64,000 nt of DNA from Nothopassalora personata (lineage: Eukaryota > Ascomycota > Dothideomycetes > Mycosphaerellales > Mycosphaerellaceae). Under the pieces are notes generated by a model that was given only the letters and a program-made list of their open reading frames with translations, made no database searches and was not told the DNA's origin. The stretch is from assembly GCA_033816765.1 (NCBI GenBank), contig CM066296.1, forward strand, positions 124,001-188,000, read 5' to 3'. Position numbers and translations under genes: made by a program. Below, piece after piece: positions 33,970-44,220 of this stretch. Within the stretch, counting starts at the first letter, position 1; the number at the start of each line of letters is the position of its first letter.

Positions 33970-34365
33970 GGCATTGAGAAGAGAGGGTGGTGGGTGCCTC
34001 ACGCAGCAGCTGTTTGTGGCTTCTGGGGGGGGGGGGGGGTCCGCTTTGTCTGACTCTGGGGGTCCGCTTTGTCTGACTCTGGGGGTCCGCGAATCTGCAT
34101 CTTCACGCGTGTCCTGCATATGCACAGCATGATGGATTGGGTAGATTGTTCACATGGCGGCGTTTCTCTTATACTGTAGGCTGGCTGCTCCTGCCTGCAT
34201 TGTCGGCATGCATCATGCGCGTTGCATGCATCATCATGCCTGTATCCATGCATACGCGCCGCTCGGTACCAACCTCAGAAAAGGGCGCTAGAGTTGGCCA
34301 CGATATCTTTAAAAGGCCACCGCTTTGGACGTCACTGACGAGACGTGCAACGAGTTATCTGCATC
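33970..34365. promoter_or_regulatory. divergent promoter region with tandem repeat
   Basis: 396 bp between the start codons of the M20 gene and the GST gene. It contains the poly-G tract and 23-bp tandem repeat annotated separately. Both promoters must lie here. Confidence 0.4.
34025..34089. repeat. G15 tract plus 23-bp tandem repeat
   Basis: A run of 15 G (34025-34039) merges into two perfect copies of a 23-bp unit, GGGGGTCCGCTTTGTCTGAC plus TCT (34035-34057 and 34058-34080), and a third partial copy to about 34089. It lies just upstream of the M20 gene's start codon. Confidence 0.9.
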
Positions 34366-35412
34366 ATGGCACAATGTGCGCTTGCCCGAATCCAGCGTGG
34401 AGCTCATCAGCTTGGTCTCTGGCAGGCGTGCACTGCAGCATCGCCCAACGTGCCTGCCTCGATAGTTGTACCGGCGACAGCTTCGCACAAGCTCGGCCCG
34501 AGCCATGCAAGCGGATTTGCACAACAACATAGAATTACGCCACTTGGCCACCGATCCTTCGCAAGTACAGCAAGAGCGCTGGCCATGGACACGTTCGTCC
34601 TGCAAATACAAGATCCGGTATGTCTGGATATCCGTGCAAATGCTTCCACCTCGTCATGTATGCGTGCACCATCACTCGTCTGACTTTGCCAGGGACCGAA
34701 TCCGCAGAAGGTCGGTATAATTCTAGAGGAGCTCCGGCTTCCATTTACCGTTGAGCGCATTCGTGAGAGAGCGGAGCACGAGGCGCCGGATGGTGGCACG
34801 CCCGCTGTGAAGGATAAGAACACCGGCATGATCATTCTCGCGGATCCTAACAACAAGCAAGCCACCTTATGGGAGTCCCTGGCCATTGTTGAGTATCTGG
34901 TGCAAACATACGACAAACAGGGCGTGTTGCACTACCCTCCTAACTCGCATAACTGGTGGATGTGCCAACAGTGGCTTGCGTACCAGATGGGCGCCCAGAG
35001 TCCGTTCTTTTCGCTCAAGGCTTGGTTCTCCAATCAACACGTTGATGCTGTTCCGAGTGTCATCGAAAGGTTTTCCGACGACGTGACCAGAATTCTCGGC
35101 ATTCTGGAGCACTACCTGAGCAGCGACCAGGGCGGGTATCTGGTGGGAGACAAATGTACCTTTGCCGACCTTGTTTTCGTACCATGGAACAATAAGCTAG
35201 GTAAGTCTTCGCAAATTAGGGCTGTCGTAATGCTTGCGATTGCGAATGAAAAGACCATACTGACTGTTGCCGCCACAGAAGAGGTCATGGGAAAGGAAGA
35301 GGCGGCGAGACTGCTCCAGAAGTATCCACACTACCGAGAGTGGCATCGCAGGCTGATGGACAGGCCTGCCGTCCAGACCATCATGCAGCACAAACTCATT
35401 AGTACCCAGTGA
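34366..35412 (+). CDS. glutathione S-transferase, URE2-like, with possible mitochondrial presequence
   Basis: Three exons (34366-34617, 34693-35200, 35279-35412) give 297 aa. The first intron (GTATGT to GCCAG) joins QIQDP to GPNPQKVGIILEELRLPF, the usual start of the GST thioredoxin fold. The second (GTAAGT to CACAG) restores WNNKLEEVMG. The glutathione-binding segment is present (ILADPNNKQATLWESLAIVE), with the Glu-Ser pair, and the C-terminal domain has YLVGDKCTFADLVFVPW. Upstream of the usual GST start lies a presequence-like stretch (HRSFASTARALA), so the product may enter mitochondria; if not, translation could start at 34585. Its stop codon overlaps the tail of the next, convergent gene. 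Confidence 0.87.
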
Positions 35413-36540
35413 CCGGCTTGGGAACATATGGCTCCTCTAGATAATTCGCGTCTTCTGCAGATAGCTTGAAGGACAAACTCTTCACCATTTCGTCCATCCG
35501 AGCGGCGCTGTTCAGACCGACGATTGGGCAGTCCCCATGGTAGATGCACCATGCTGTTGCAACGCAAGCCATACTGACGCCATACTTCTCAGCGAGCTTC
35601 TGCACACGATTGATGATCTCTTCATCAGCAGCCGAGGACCGTGCTCTCTGACTCACGAGAGGATCGGTCTGTTCCCGATGCGATGCATTCCGACTGCTGA
35701 AAGGCCTCGCCAGCGCACCACGCGCGATCGGAGACCACGGCATGAGACCCACGCCGGTAGCTTTGCAGTAGGGTATCATCTCACGCTCCTCTTCTCGGAA
35801 CACCAGATTGTGATAGTTCTGCATGGAAATGAAGCGATGCCACCCGTGCTTTTCGGCGATGTTTTGCAGCATCTGGAATTCCCAGGCTGCCATGGATGAA
35901 GCCCCAATATATCGTACTGTGAGAGACAGAGAGAGGCGAGTCAGTGGCAATGAGCAGTCTAGAAAGGGCAGTCCCACAGTACCTTTTCCTGATGTAACCA
36001 CATCGTGCAGGGCGCGCATAATCTCCGTCTTGTCTGTCTCCCTGTCCAAGCGATGAATCTGAAGCACGTCGATGTATGTGCCAAGCCGGTCGATACTACT
36101 ATCCACTGCATCGAAGATATGCTTCCTGGACAGACCCATACTGTTGACATGTTCCCCGTCGTTCTGTACGAACATGTTGAACGCTGGCTGGCGGCCATCC
36201 TCGGAGACTGGAAAGTAGCATTTGGTCATGATGACCAGCTTTTGCCTGGGCAGCTTGTAGTGCCGGATGGCCTTGGCGATGATCCTTTCAGACTCGCCAT
36301 GGCTGTACGCGTCTGCGGTATCCCAAGTGTTGATGCCGACGTCGAAGGCATGTTTCAGCAAAGGAAGGGCCGTGTCGGCCGTTTGTATCCACTCCTGCCA
36401 CTGCTGCGACCCGAATGTCATACAGCCCAGCACGAGGCGGGAGACTTTTAAGCCGGAGCGACCGAGACTGCGAACGTTAGATGAGACATGCGCGGGATGG
36501 AATGCCTGTCATGTTCATATGCGCACCTGCAATACTCCAT
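35399..36540 (-). CDS. aldo/keto reductase
   Basis: Three exons (36540-36527, 36467-35983, 35916-35399) give 338 aa. The first exon codes only MEYC plus two bases; the intron (GTGCGC to TCGCAG) joins it to SLGRSGLKVSRLVLGCMTFG, the canonical N-terminus of the family. The second intron (GTACTG to CACAG) restores TSGKVRYIGASSM. The catalytic tetrad is visible: Asp and Tyr in NTWDTADAYSHGE, Lys in LVIMTKCYF and His in VLQIHRLDR. It is an NADPH-dependent oxidoreductase, similar to the fungal AKR group often found in secondary-metabolite clusters. The coding tail overlaps that of the GST gene by 14 nt. Confidence 0.9.
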
Positions 36541-36635
36541 GACGGATGATGAGATTGTAGCGGCAGTGCAAGTGAATACAGTAAGTAGTACAGCATGGAT
36601 TATGGGTCAAACACCGAGGATGTGTCGCAGGCTCT

Positions 36636-36679
<44 letters not shown>

Positions 36680-37071
36680 GGATTGATGGATTGATGGATT
36701 GATGGATTGATTGATTACTTCATTGATTGATTATTGAGAAGCGCGGAGGGAAAAGGGAAAGGGAGAACACCGACTTTGCTGGTGTGGACTTGGTCATCTA
36801 TTTGTAACATCACCATCTCTCCGCCGAAGTCTTGTGCACCCAAGACAAGCGACTGTACTGCAGATGATGTTACCATGCCGCGATTGCGTGTGCACTTCCA
36901 TTTCTCGTCGTTCCTGCAGGAGGATGACGGCAATTGGCGGTTCTCTTCCCTCGTGCATACACGTCGCCGCCCCTTGTCAACAAGACCGGGATCGCCATCA
37001 CGATAAATGCATAACAACTAATAAGTACACTGAAATGCTATCAACATGGAATGAAATGGCGCCCGGACCGG
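36541..37071. other. intergenic with GATT microsatellite
   Basis: About 530 bp between the AKR start and the 3' end of the MFS gene. It holds the tetranucleotide repeat annotated separately and otherwise nothing recognised. Confidence 0.5.
36637..36733. repeat. GATT/GGATTGAT microsatellite
   Basis: About ten perfect GATT units are followed by variants containing GGATTGAT, a second short perfect run and an imperfect tail ending near 36733. A simple-sequence repeat upstream of the AKR gene. Confidence 0.92.
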
Positions 37072-38550
37072 TCATACTTTATTTGGCTTGCGAGATTTCA
37101 CACACGCCGTAAGCAAAGCGGTGCCAGTACAAAAGAGCAAGAGCTGTGGCCACGCCCCCAGCACTACGTTCGTCAGAGACCAGCCAGACACGGACATGAG
37201 AGATCCTGCCAGGAGCGGGCCCACCACGCCGCCCACCGCCAGCGACAGATTCAGCACTGCGCAGCACTGAGCGGAGCCACCCGAGCTCCCAAAATATCCC
37301 GGGTCTGTCTCCTCTTTCCGCTGCCCAAAGCTGCTGACCTCGGCCATTGCCGGCGTGAGGAGGAAGACGAACGCGATACCCAGGCCGAGGAGAAGTGTGA
37401 GCTCCAATGCAATGTCCTGAGCTTCAGCGCCCCTTGTCACCGCCATGAATGGGCTGGAAATGCTGAAGAGCGTGAGACCACCCACGTAAAACCACGCCGA
37501 CCCGTACCGGTCGTGCAAGGTTCCTACTGCGGGTGCAAAGAAAACCGGCAAGATCAGTGGTAGGAATGCCAATGATGTTTTTTGGGCCGACCACCCGTAT
37601 TTGGCTTGGAAGTGAAGCGGGATAATCTACCATGGGCGGATCAGCAAACGCACTGGGGTACAATCGACTTCTGGACTCACAGTCTCGTAGCCGGTCTGCA
37701 GCATCATCGCAGTGAAGGAGAACATCAGGTGGTAAAGTACTTCTGGCGTGGAGAGTACTTTAAAAAAGTGAGCCAGCCCAGCGTGCGTGACTGACGGCTC
37801 GGACTTTTGCGCCGTCACTCGTGGGTCATCTCTCAGCAGAGGCGTGCTCTCCTCCGGCCCAGGTGCGAGAGACGGTGCATCCGCATTGGGTGGTGTACGA
37901 TATGCGACATCACACTCGTCATGACTCTTCGAACGAGTGCGAGTCGCTGGAGGAGGCTCGACCACAAAGGCTCGTGCAAGCACGTCTATACCGACCAGAC
38001 CGACGGCCACAGCAAAAGTACCGGTGTGCCCAACCTGAGTGTACAGTATTCCTCCAGCCAGCGGGCCAGTGACACTCCCCAAAGAAGACGCAAATTGTAC
38101 CCATCCCATCGCGTACCCGATCGCATTGTTGCCCACAGTGTCGGTGAGCAGGCCAAGTCCGACTGTCCATACCACTGCGGCAGATATTCCCTGCAGAGCC
38201 CGAGCAGCAACCAGGGTCGCAATGTCGTGTGCTAATGCAAAGAGCAATGTCGCACCCCCGAGAGCCACTAAGCTCACGAAAAAGGGCTTCTTCTTGTTAC
38301 GCCATCTGACCGAGATGTAGCTTGACATTGGAGTCGCAAAGATGATGACTGCATTGTAGATCGCCAGCAGAGCGGAGAGCTGCCCTTGGATCTGACCGGC
38401 TGGGGTGTTGCACCTGTCGCGCAGGAGCGCCGGGAGAAGGATGATCACGAAGCCGTACAAGAAAAGATCGGTGTACACAGACAGCGAGATCGTGAGGACG
38501 GTGTACGCCGGCGAGGCGAAGATGCCGTTGAGGTATTCTGCATTACTCAT
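37072..38550 (-). CDS. MFS transporter (12-helix, DHA1-like)
   Basis: Two exons, 38550-37681 and 37626-37072, give 474 aa. The intron (GTGAGT to GGTAG) restores MLQTGYETIIPLHFQAKYG. The start MSNAEYLNGIFASPAY is chosen over a longer frame because the first helix follows (YTDLFLYGFVIILLPALL). Other helices include LVAARALQGISAAVVWTVGL and SLGSVTGPLAGGIL. The middle loop is long, charged and Pro-rich. The arrangement resembles fungal members of the vesicular-amine-transporter-like MFS group. A role in export of a cluster product is inferred from position, between the AKR and a P450, with which it shares a divergent promoter. Confidence 0.88.
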
Positions 38551-39211
38551 GCTGGTCGCTGTGTGGGTCGTCCTACTGCATTGCATACAAGTGCTCGACG
38601 TGCTTCGAGTTGATATATGTTTAAATGATGAGTGTGGTCCCGGCATGCAGCGCGTGCATGGACTGGATCGTTTTGTGACTGGACCACCCGAGATTGAGCT
38701 TACCAAGATACCTATACATACCGTGGTGGCTGGGAGGTGGCAAAGTACGTTCCGGTATGATCGCCGGCGGTGACGAGTAGGGTGCGGCATTCACTGCGGA
38801 GCGAGGCTGCTTTGGCTCGCGGCGGCCGATCTTGGTGGACGTGGCGCCGTTTGATTGCATCACTTCCAATGCTCCACCGACACAGGTCGATCGTCCTCAG
38901 TCGGCTACTCATTGGCTGGGGGGTGTGTGCTATGCGTAAGTGCCTAATGAAGATGGAGCTAACTCTATACCTTGTGGTCATCCTGCGACTGGTGTAGATG
39001 CACCACTGGTACCTCTGCAGCAAATTCGCACTTGCTCGGACCGCACGCATGGGGAGGCTCCAGCACGCGAAGCCTCGTCGGAGAAGAGCGTATGTAGCTC
39101 GTTTTCATCGAGCTTTCCGATAAACGCCATACGTAGTCAGCGAATGCGCAGCACACAGGATTTTCTGACTTTTCGTGGAGCGTCTCGCAGCCTACCGCAC
39201 CCTTGGCAAAA
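38551..39211. promoter_or_regulatory. divergent promoter region MFS / P450
   Basis: 661 bp between two divergent cluster genes. CGG/CCG-rich stretches occur near 38763 and 38820, but no specific Zn2Cys6 site can be claimed by eye. Confidence 0.35.
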
Positions 39212-40687
39212 ATGTTGGTCGAAATATCGAGCATTGCGATTGTCCTTGGCTACGGGATGCGAGCCGTCTATCGCGCCAGCCCGTTGCATCCTCTGGGGCA
39301 CATACCCGGGCCTTGGTGGACATCGATCTCCTCATTCTGGCTACAGTACCACACATTCGTCGGAACACAGTGCAGCGCAACACGTCGACTCCATGAGCGA
39401 TATGGTCCTATAATTCGAACTGGGCCTAACGAGGTCGAGATTTCCGATGGCGCTGCGCTGTGGCCAATCTACATCGCAAATGGAGGCTTGCCGAAAAGTC
39501 ACCACTACTCAGTTCTTGATATCGATGGACATTCGACGTTATTCTCAACGCTGAAGTCAAGGGATAGAGCGGAGCGACTACGGGTCGCCCTGCCGTTCTT
39601 TTCCGTATCTTCTGTCCGCAACGGCGTGCCAATCCTCGAGGACTGCGCTGAGCAATTAGTGCAGCAGCTGGAGCGAGACCGAAAGAAGTTCGGACGCACT
39701 GAACTTGTGAATAGATGCCGGATCTTTACTCTCAACGCGACGTCGAAGTTCGTTTTTGGTGCGCATTTCGATGACGTTGCCGAAGAGAAGCTCTCTATCG
39801 CGCCCATTGTTGACACGTTCCTCGACTCGACTCGACTTTTCAACCTGCCCAGTTACATCAAACCCATATCCGGCTTCTGCTACGATAGCTTTGTGGCCAC
39901 GACAGAAGCGAAGAATGCAAATGCTGAGGTGGACAAATGGCTCCGCAAAATCATCGACAACACTGCAAAGGACGAGAAGATTCCAACGACATACCATGCA
40001 AAGCTCCTTACCTCGGGCATGAAACTGCCTGCAGTTGTGGCTGAGGGTAAAGACACCATCTTCGGCGCAACAGACGGCGGAGGTCTAAATCTGGCGATGA
40101 TTCTGTGGCACTTGGTTGCAGACCGAGAGGTGTGAGTGATTTTCTCCCTGACGTTTGCGATTGCTTGAGCTTGGCCTAATACAACTGAATGCCGCAGATA
40201 TCTATCACTCTACGAAGAGCTTCAACAAAACCAGGACGTGAAAGGCGACAAGCTCCAAGCATTACCCTTACTCTCCGGGGTCGTCAAAGAGAGCATGCGA
40301 CTTACTTCGTCGGTGCCCTGTAAACTGCCCCGTGAGACCGTGGAGAGCATGGTCTACGACGATATCACCATTCCCCGTGGAGTCGTGGTCGGCGTCGCCC
40401 CATACGAGCTACACTTCAACGAGGAGATATTCCCAGAGCCGCACGCTTTCAGACCACAACGTTGGCAAAGGTCGAGCGAGGTCATGGAAAGAAACTGGAT
40501 GCCGTTCGGGAAGGGCTCTCGTGCGTGTATCGGTCGGCACTTGGCATTGATGCAATTGCATATCGCTACGGCAGCTATCGTGCGCTGCGGAGTCCTCAGT
40601 GAGGCCAGCACACAGGCCGCCAAAGTGAGTTTCTGGGAATGGTACAACGTTGCGGTTCGTGGATACAAAGTCGAGCTTGCTTGGTGA
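39212..40687 (+). CDS. cytochrome P450 monooxygenase
   Basis: Two exons, 39212-40131 and 40198-40687, give 469 aa. The intron (GTGAGT to CGCAG) joins DREV to YLSLYEEL. An N-terminal anchor (MLVEISSIAIVLGYGMRAVY) precedes the Pro-rich hinge GHIPGPWW. The K-helix ExxR is ESMR, and the heme loop is FGKGSRACIGRHLAL with the thiolate Cys. The I-helix stretch reads FGATDGGGLNLA, so the usual acid-Thr pair for oxygen activation is not obvious. The general style (ERYGPIIRTGPNEVEISD) fits fungal secondary-metabolism P450s. Substrate unknown. Confidence 0.9.
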
Positions 40688-41550
40688 GGGGGGCGCCATT
40701 GAGTTATGGACTGTGAGAGCTCACTGCGCACGAGATGACTTTCTGGCATGTCGTGAAAAGAAGCCCGATTAGTATCGATTGCCTGACCCCAGATACAACT
40801 GACGTACAAGATCGCACGTGCTCGTTCACGTGTCACCGTTACGTGTTTCCGGGCGCTGCATATGCAGTACAGTACATCCCTGCCGAATTCTAGCAGCTAG
40901 CACGATTCAGAGAGGGTCGAGAGCCCGCAAGTGAATGGCGACAATCGAACACGCGGACCTGCATATATTTCTGGACCGCACTGCAGCTAGAGAATCATAG
41001 CAGAAGCTCTTGTTCTAATGCAGACTTTGCAGCCGGCTGAAGTCCGTTCGAACACTTTCAGATCTGCTGGCATAGCTCTTTCTCACCCAGCCTAATCCTT
41101 GTGCTAGCGCCAGATAGGACAATGCCCTTTTGTGGCAGGCTACATGATGAAGCGACATCGGTCATGCCTCATAATTTGTCACAATGCCTTGTACGATGGC
41201 GACCTCATGCATACGGACTTCCTCCGCGGGACAGTAGCAGAGATTACATGCAGGTGTAAGGCAATTGGCGGTCAGGCATATCAATCGCTGCTGGCTTGCC
41301 TGCATCAGCCAGCGGAATGGAAAACCAGGTCAAAGTCTGGATGCATCGTTGCAATCGGCGCCTTGTGCACATTGAGGTGCATTGGGGGGTTTCGATGCCA
41401 GCAGTCGTTGCATATGATGTGTATTACACAGGTACCGTCATGAACCCGTTGCTTGGCAGTCTCAAGGAGTACACACTTGCCTTTTATTAATCGAACGAGG
41501 AACAGCTGGGTCTTACAGTGCCATATTAGTTCATCACGAATGTCACAAGC
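40688..41550. other. intergenic, nothing recognised
   Basis: About 860 bp between the P450 and the acetolactate synthase homologue, both on the plus strand. Only short ORFs; promoter of the latter presumably near its end. Confidence 0.45.
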
Positions 41551-44074
41551 ATGGTCAGACTCAATTCACTCATGCTACGAAAGGTGCAGTGGAGGTCGGG
41601 GCTGTCGTGGGGCAAGAACTTCCAGCAATGTTTGAACACAAGCGCTCGAACACACAATCACATCGACAGTCATGTAGTCGACGACAATAAGGGTTATCCT
41701 CCAGTTTTCCAACCCGCGGCACACTCAATCAAGCGAATTGAGAAGGAAGACAAAGCTCGTCCATTGAATCATGCTTTTGCCGGTATGACTGGTGGCCAGA
41801 TCTTCCACGAGATGATGTTGAAGCACAAGGTGAAATGCATATGTATGTCTATCTACGCCACGCGCCAATCTCACTTACAGCCAGAGCTGACTGTCGTCAA
41901 CTAACACAGTTGGATATCCAGGAGGCGCTGTGAGAGATGATCAAATTTCCAAAGCTCGCAGGGGTGTCAAAGCATTCAAGTATTGATAAGTCTGCAGATA
42001 CTTCCCGTTTTCGATGCTCTACACGAGTCCAAGGTACGTACACGGAGATTGCAGAGCCAGTATTCCTGCCGCTAATCGTGAACGACAGGCCTTGGACTTC
42101 TTCCTTGTGAAGCACGAACAGGGCGCTGGTCATAGTAGGTTTGCATACCATGAATTGCGGGGATGCGTGTAGACTGGTTGCTAACGATTCTCCAGTGGCC
42201 GAGGGGTGAGTGTTCAATGAGTGTAATATTGCAGGAGACTTGCTGATCAAGGTCGCTGCTCTGTGTAGCTACGCACGAGCTTCAGGTCTACCAGGAATTG
42301 TCGTAGTCACTTCCGGTCCAGGGGCAACGAACCTTATCACTCCATTGCAAGACGCCTTGATGGACGGCACTCCAATGATTGCCTTTGCTGGTCAAGTACC
42401 CACGACCGATCTGGGAAAAGACTCGTTCCAGGAGGCGAATGTCATTGGTCTTGCCAAAGCGTGCACGAAATGGTGTGTTCAGCCTCAGGCAGTGCAGGAC
42501 CTGCCCAGATGCATCGACGAGGCATTCACAGCTGCAACGACAGGTCGACCGGGGCCGGTGCTTGTGGACCTCCCTAAGGACGTAACTGCGACGATTCTGC
42601 AGAACGACTTGCCACTCTCTTCTCACACGTACCCCTATGCAGTGCCAGAACCTCGACCGGACACCAAAGCGCTTGCCGCCAGCATAACTCAAGCCGCAGA
42701 TCTGCTCAACCGCTCCAAACGGCCCGTCATCTACGCAGGTCAAGGAATACTCTCCCACGCAGACGGCCCTGTCCTGCTCAAGCACCTTTCACAGATTGCA
42801 CAGATCCCAGTCACCACAACTTTGCTCGGGCTCGGCGCATACGATGAAGAGGACCCCAAATCGCTCCACATGCTTGGGATGCATGGCTCGTGTTACGCAA
42901 ACATGGCTATGCAAGAGGCAGACTTAATCATAGCTCTGGGTGCTCGGTTCGACGATCGCATCACTCGCAAGGTGTCCGGATTTGCACCACGCGCACGACA
43001 AGCGTCGGTCGAGGGGCGTGGAGGCATCATTCATTTCGAGATCTGGCAGCATAATATGAACAAAGTCGTCGATGCTGATCACCTGATACCCGGCGATGTG
43101 GTGAAAAACTTGGCGCTTTTCATAGAGCTTGTGCACGAGGTTCCATCCGAAGCCAGAGCGGCGTGGTTGCAGCAGATTGCCGCTTGGAAGGCCAAGTATC
43201 CTTGGGCCTATGAGAAGGAAGCAGAGAGTGGCGTCGTGAAGCCGCAGACGGTTATATCAGTGCTCGACGAGTTGACTGCAGACGTGAAAGACAAGACAGT
43301 GATAGCTACGGGCGTCGGCGCACACCAGATGTTTGCTGCACAGGTGTGTCAGGCTTTCGTTGCTCCCTTGCTGCTCCGAATACTGACAGAGCTCTATGTA
43401 GCACTATCGATGGCGCCATCCTCGATCTATGATTACATCCGGAGGCTTAGGCACCATGGGCTTCGGCTTACCGGCCGCCATAGGGGCTAAGATTGCGAGA
43501 CCTGACGCTCTTGTAGTTGATGTGGACGGCGATTCTAGCTTCGCTATGACTATGACAGAATTGACGACGGCAAAATGCTACGGGATCGGAGTGAAAGCAT
43601 TGATACTCAACAACGACGAGCAAGGTGAGAAGGAGGTCTCCAACTGCTCAGTATCCAGAGCATCGAATTTGGATACTGACTACATTCCCAGGAATGGTGA
43701 CCCACTCACAGCAAATGTTCTTCAACGATCGATACTCGCACACACATGGAGCGAACGTGGATTTTGTCAAATTCGGCGAAGCCGCTGGAGTACCGGCTGA
43801 AAGAGTGGAACACATTGCCCAGCTTCGGGAAAAGTTGCATTGGCTACTTTTCGAGACCGGTGATTCTCCCGCGCTGCTCGAGGTCAAGGTGGACCAAAAG
43901 GTTCCAATCCTACCAATCGTCATGCCGGGAACGGCTTTACACGAGTTCATACCGTTTGATGAAGGTGAGAGCTTTGCCCTGCTCACGACAAAAGTGCATC
44001 TGCTGACTGAGAGTGCTATTGTAGAGCGGGAACGAGCCCGGCGCATTCTGACTCGGGAACGATCTGGGAGGTGA
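41551..44074 (+). CDS. acetolactate synthase (AHAS) catalytic-subunit homologue with Trp-to-Ser change
   Basis: ThDP enzyme of the ILV2 family. Nine exons: 41551-41842, 41910-41929, 41998-42033, 42089-42134, 42196-42205, 42269-43343, 43402-43624, 43692-43964 and 44025-44074, giving 674 aa. All introns have GT-AG ends and restore family motifs: [40 protein letters not shown] (catalytic Glu126), [33 protein letters not shown] and [19 protein letters not shown]. The N-terminus looks mitochondrial ([17 protein letters not shown], then NTSARTHN). Most unusual: the canonical EQGMVTQWQ reads [10 protein letters not shown], placing Ser573 (codon 43706-43708) where AHAS has Trp. It lies among P450, GMC oxidoreductase and transporter genes, so it may be a resistance copy or a biosynthetic enzyme. 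Confidence 0.92.
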
Positions 44075-44220
44075 TTGCAGACACTTGGATAAGGCCGTTG
44101 TGCCGGTGACCAGACCTGGTGTGAACAAATACAGATGGCAATAGCGATTGTAATGAAGGTCACCCTGCATTGCAGTTCGTTCCATGGACTACTTCCACGA
44201 GCATACTATTCCGCTGCGTC

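Noticed and set aside
36637..36733. Repeat array considered as CRISPR or transposon end
   Set aside because: It is a simple GATT microsatellite without spacers, terminal inverted repeats or a transposase.
42288..42785. 165-codon minus-strand ORF
   Set aside because: Antisense to the large exon 6 of the acetolactate synthase homologue.
41551..44074. Acetolactate synthase homologue considered as a pseudogene because the frame breaks many times
   Set aside because: All breaks coincide with GT-AG introns in matching phase, and the joined protein has full length and conserved motifs.
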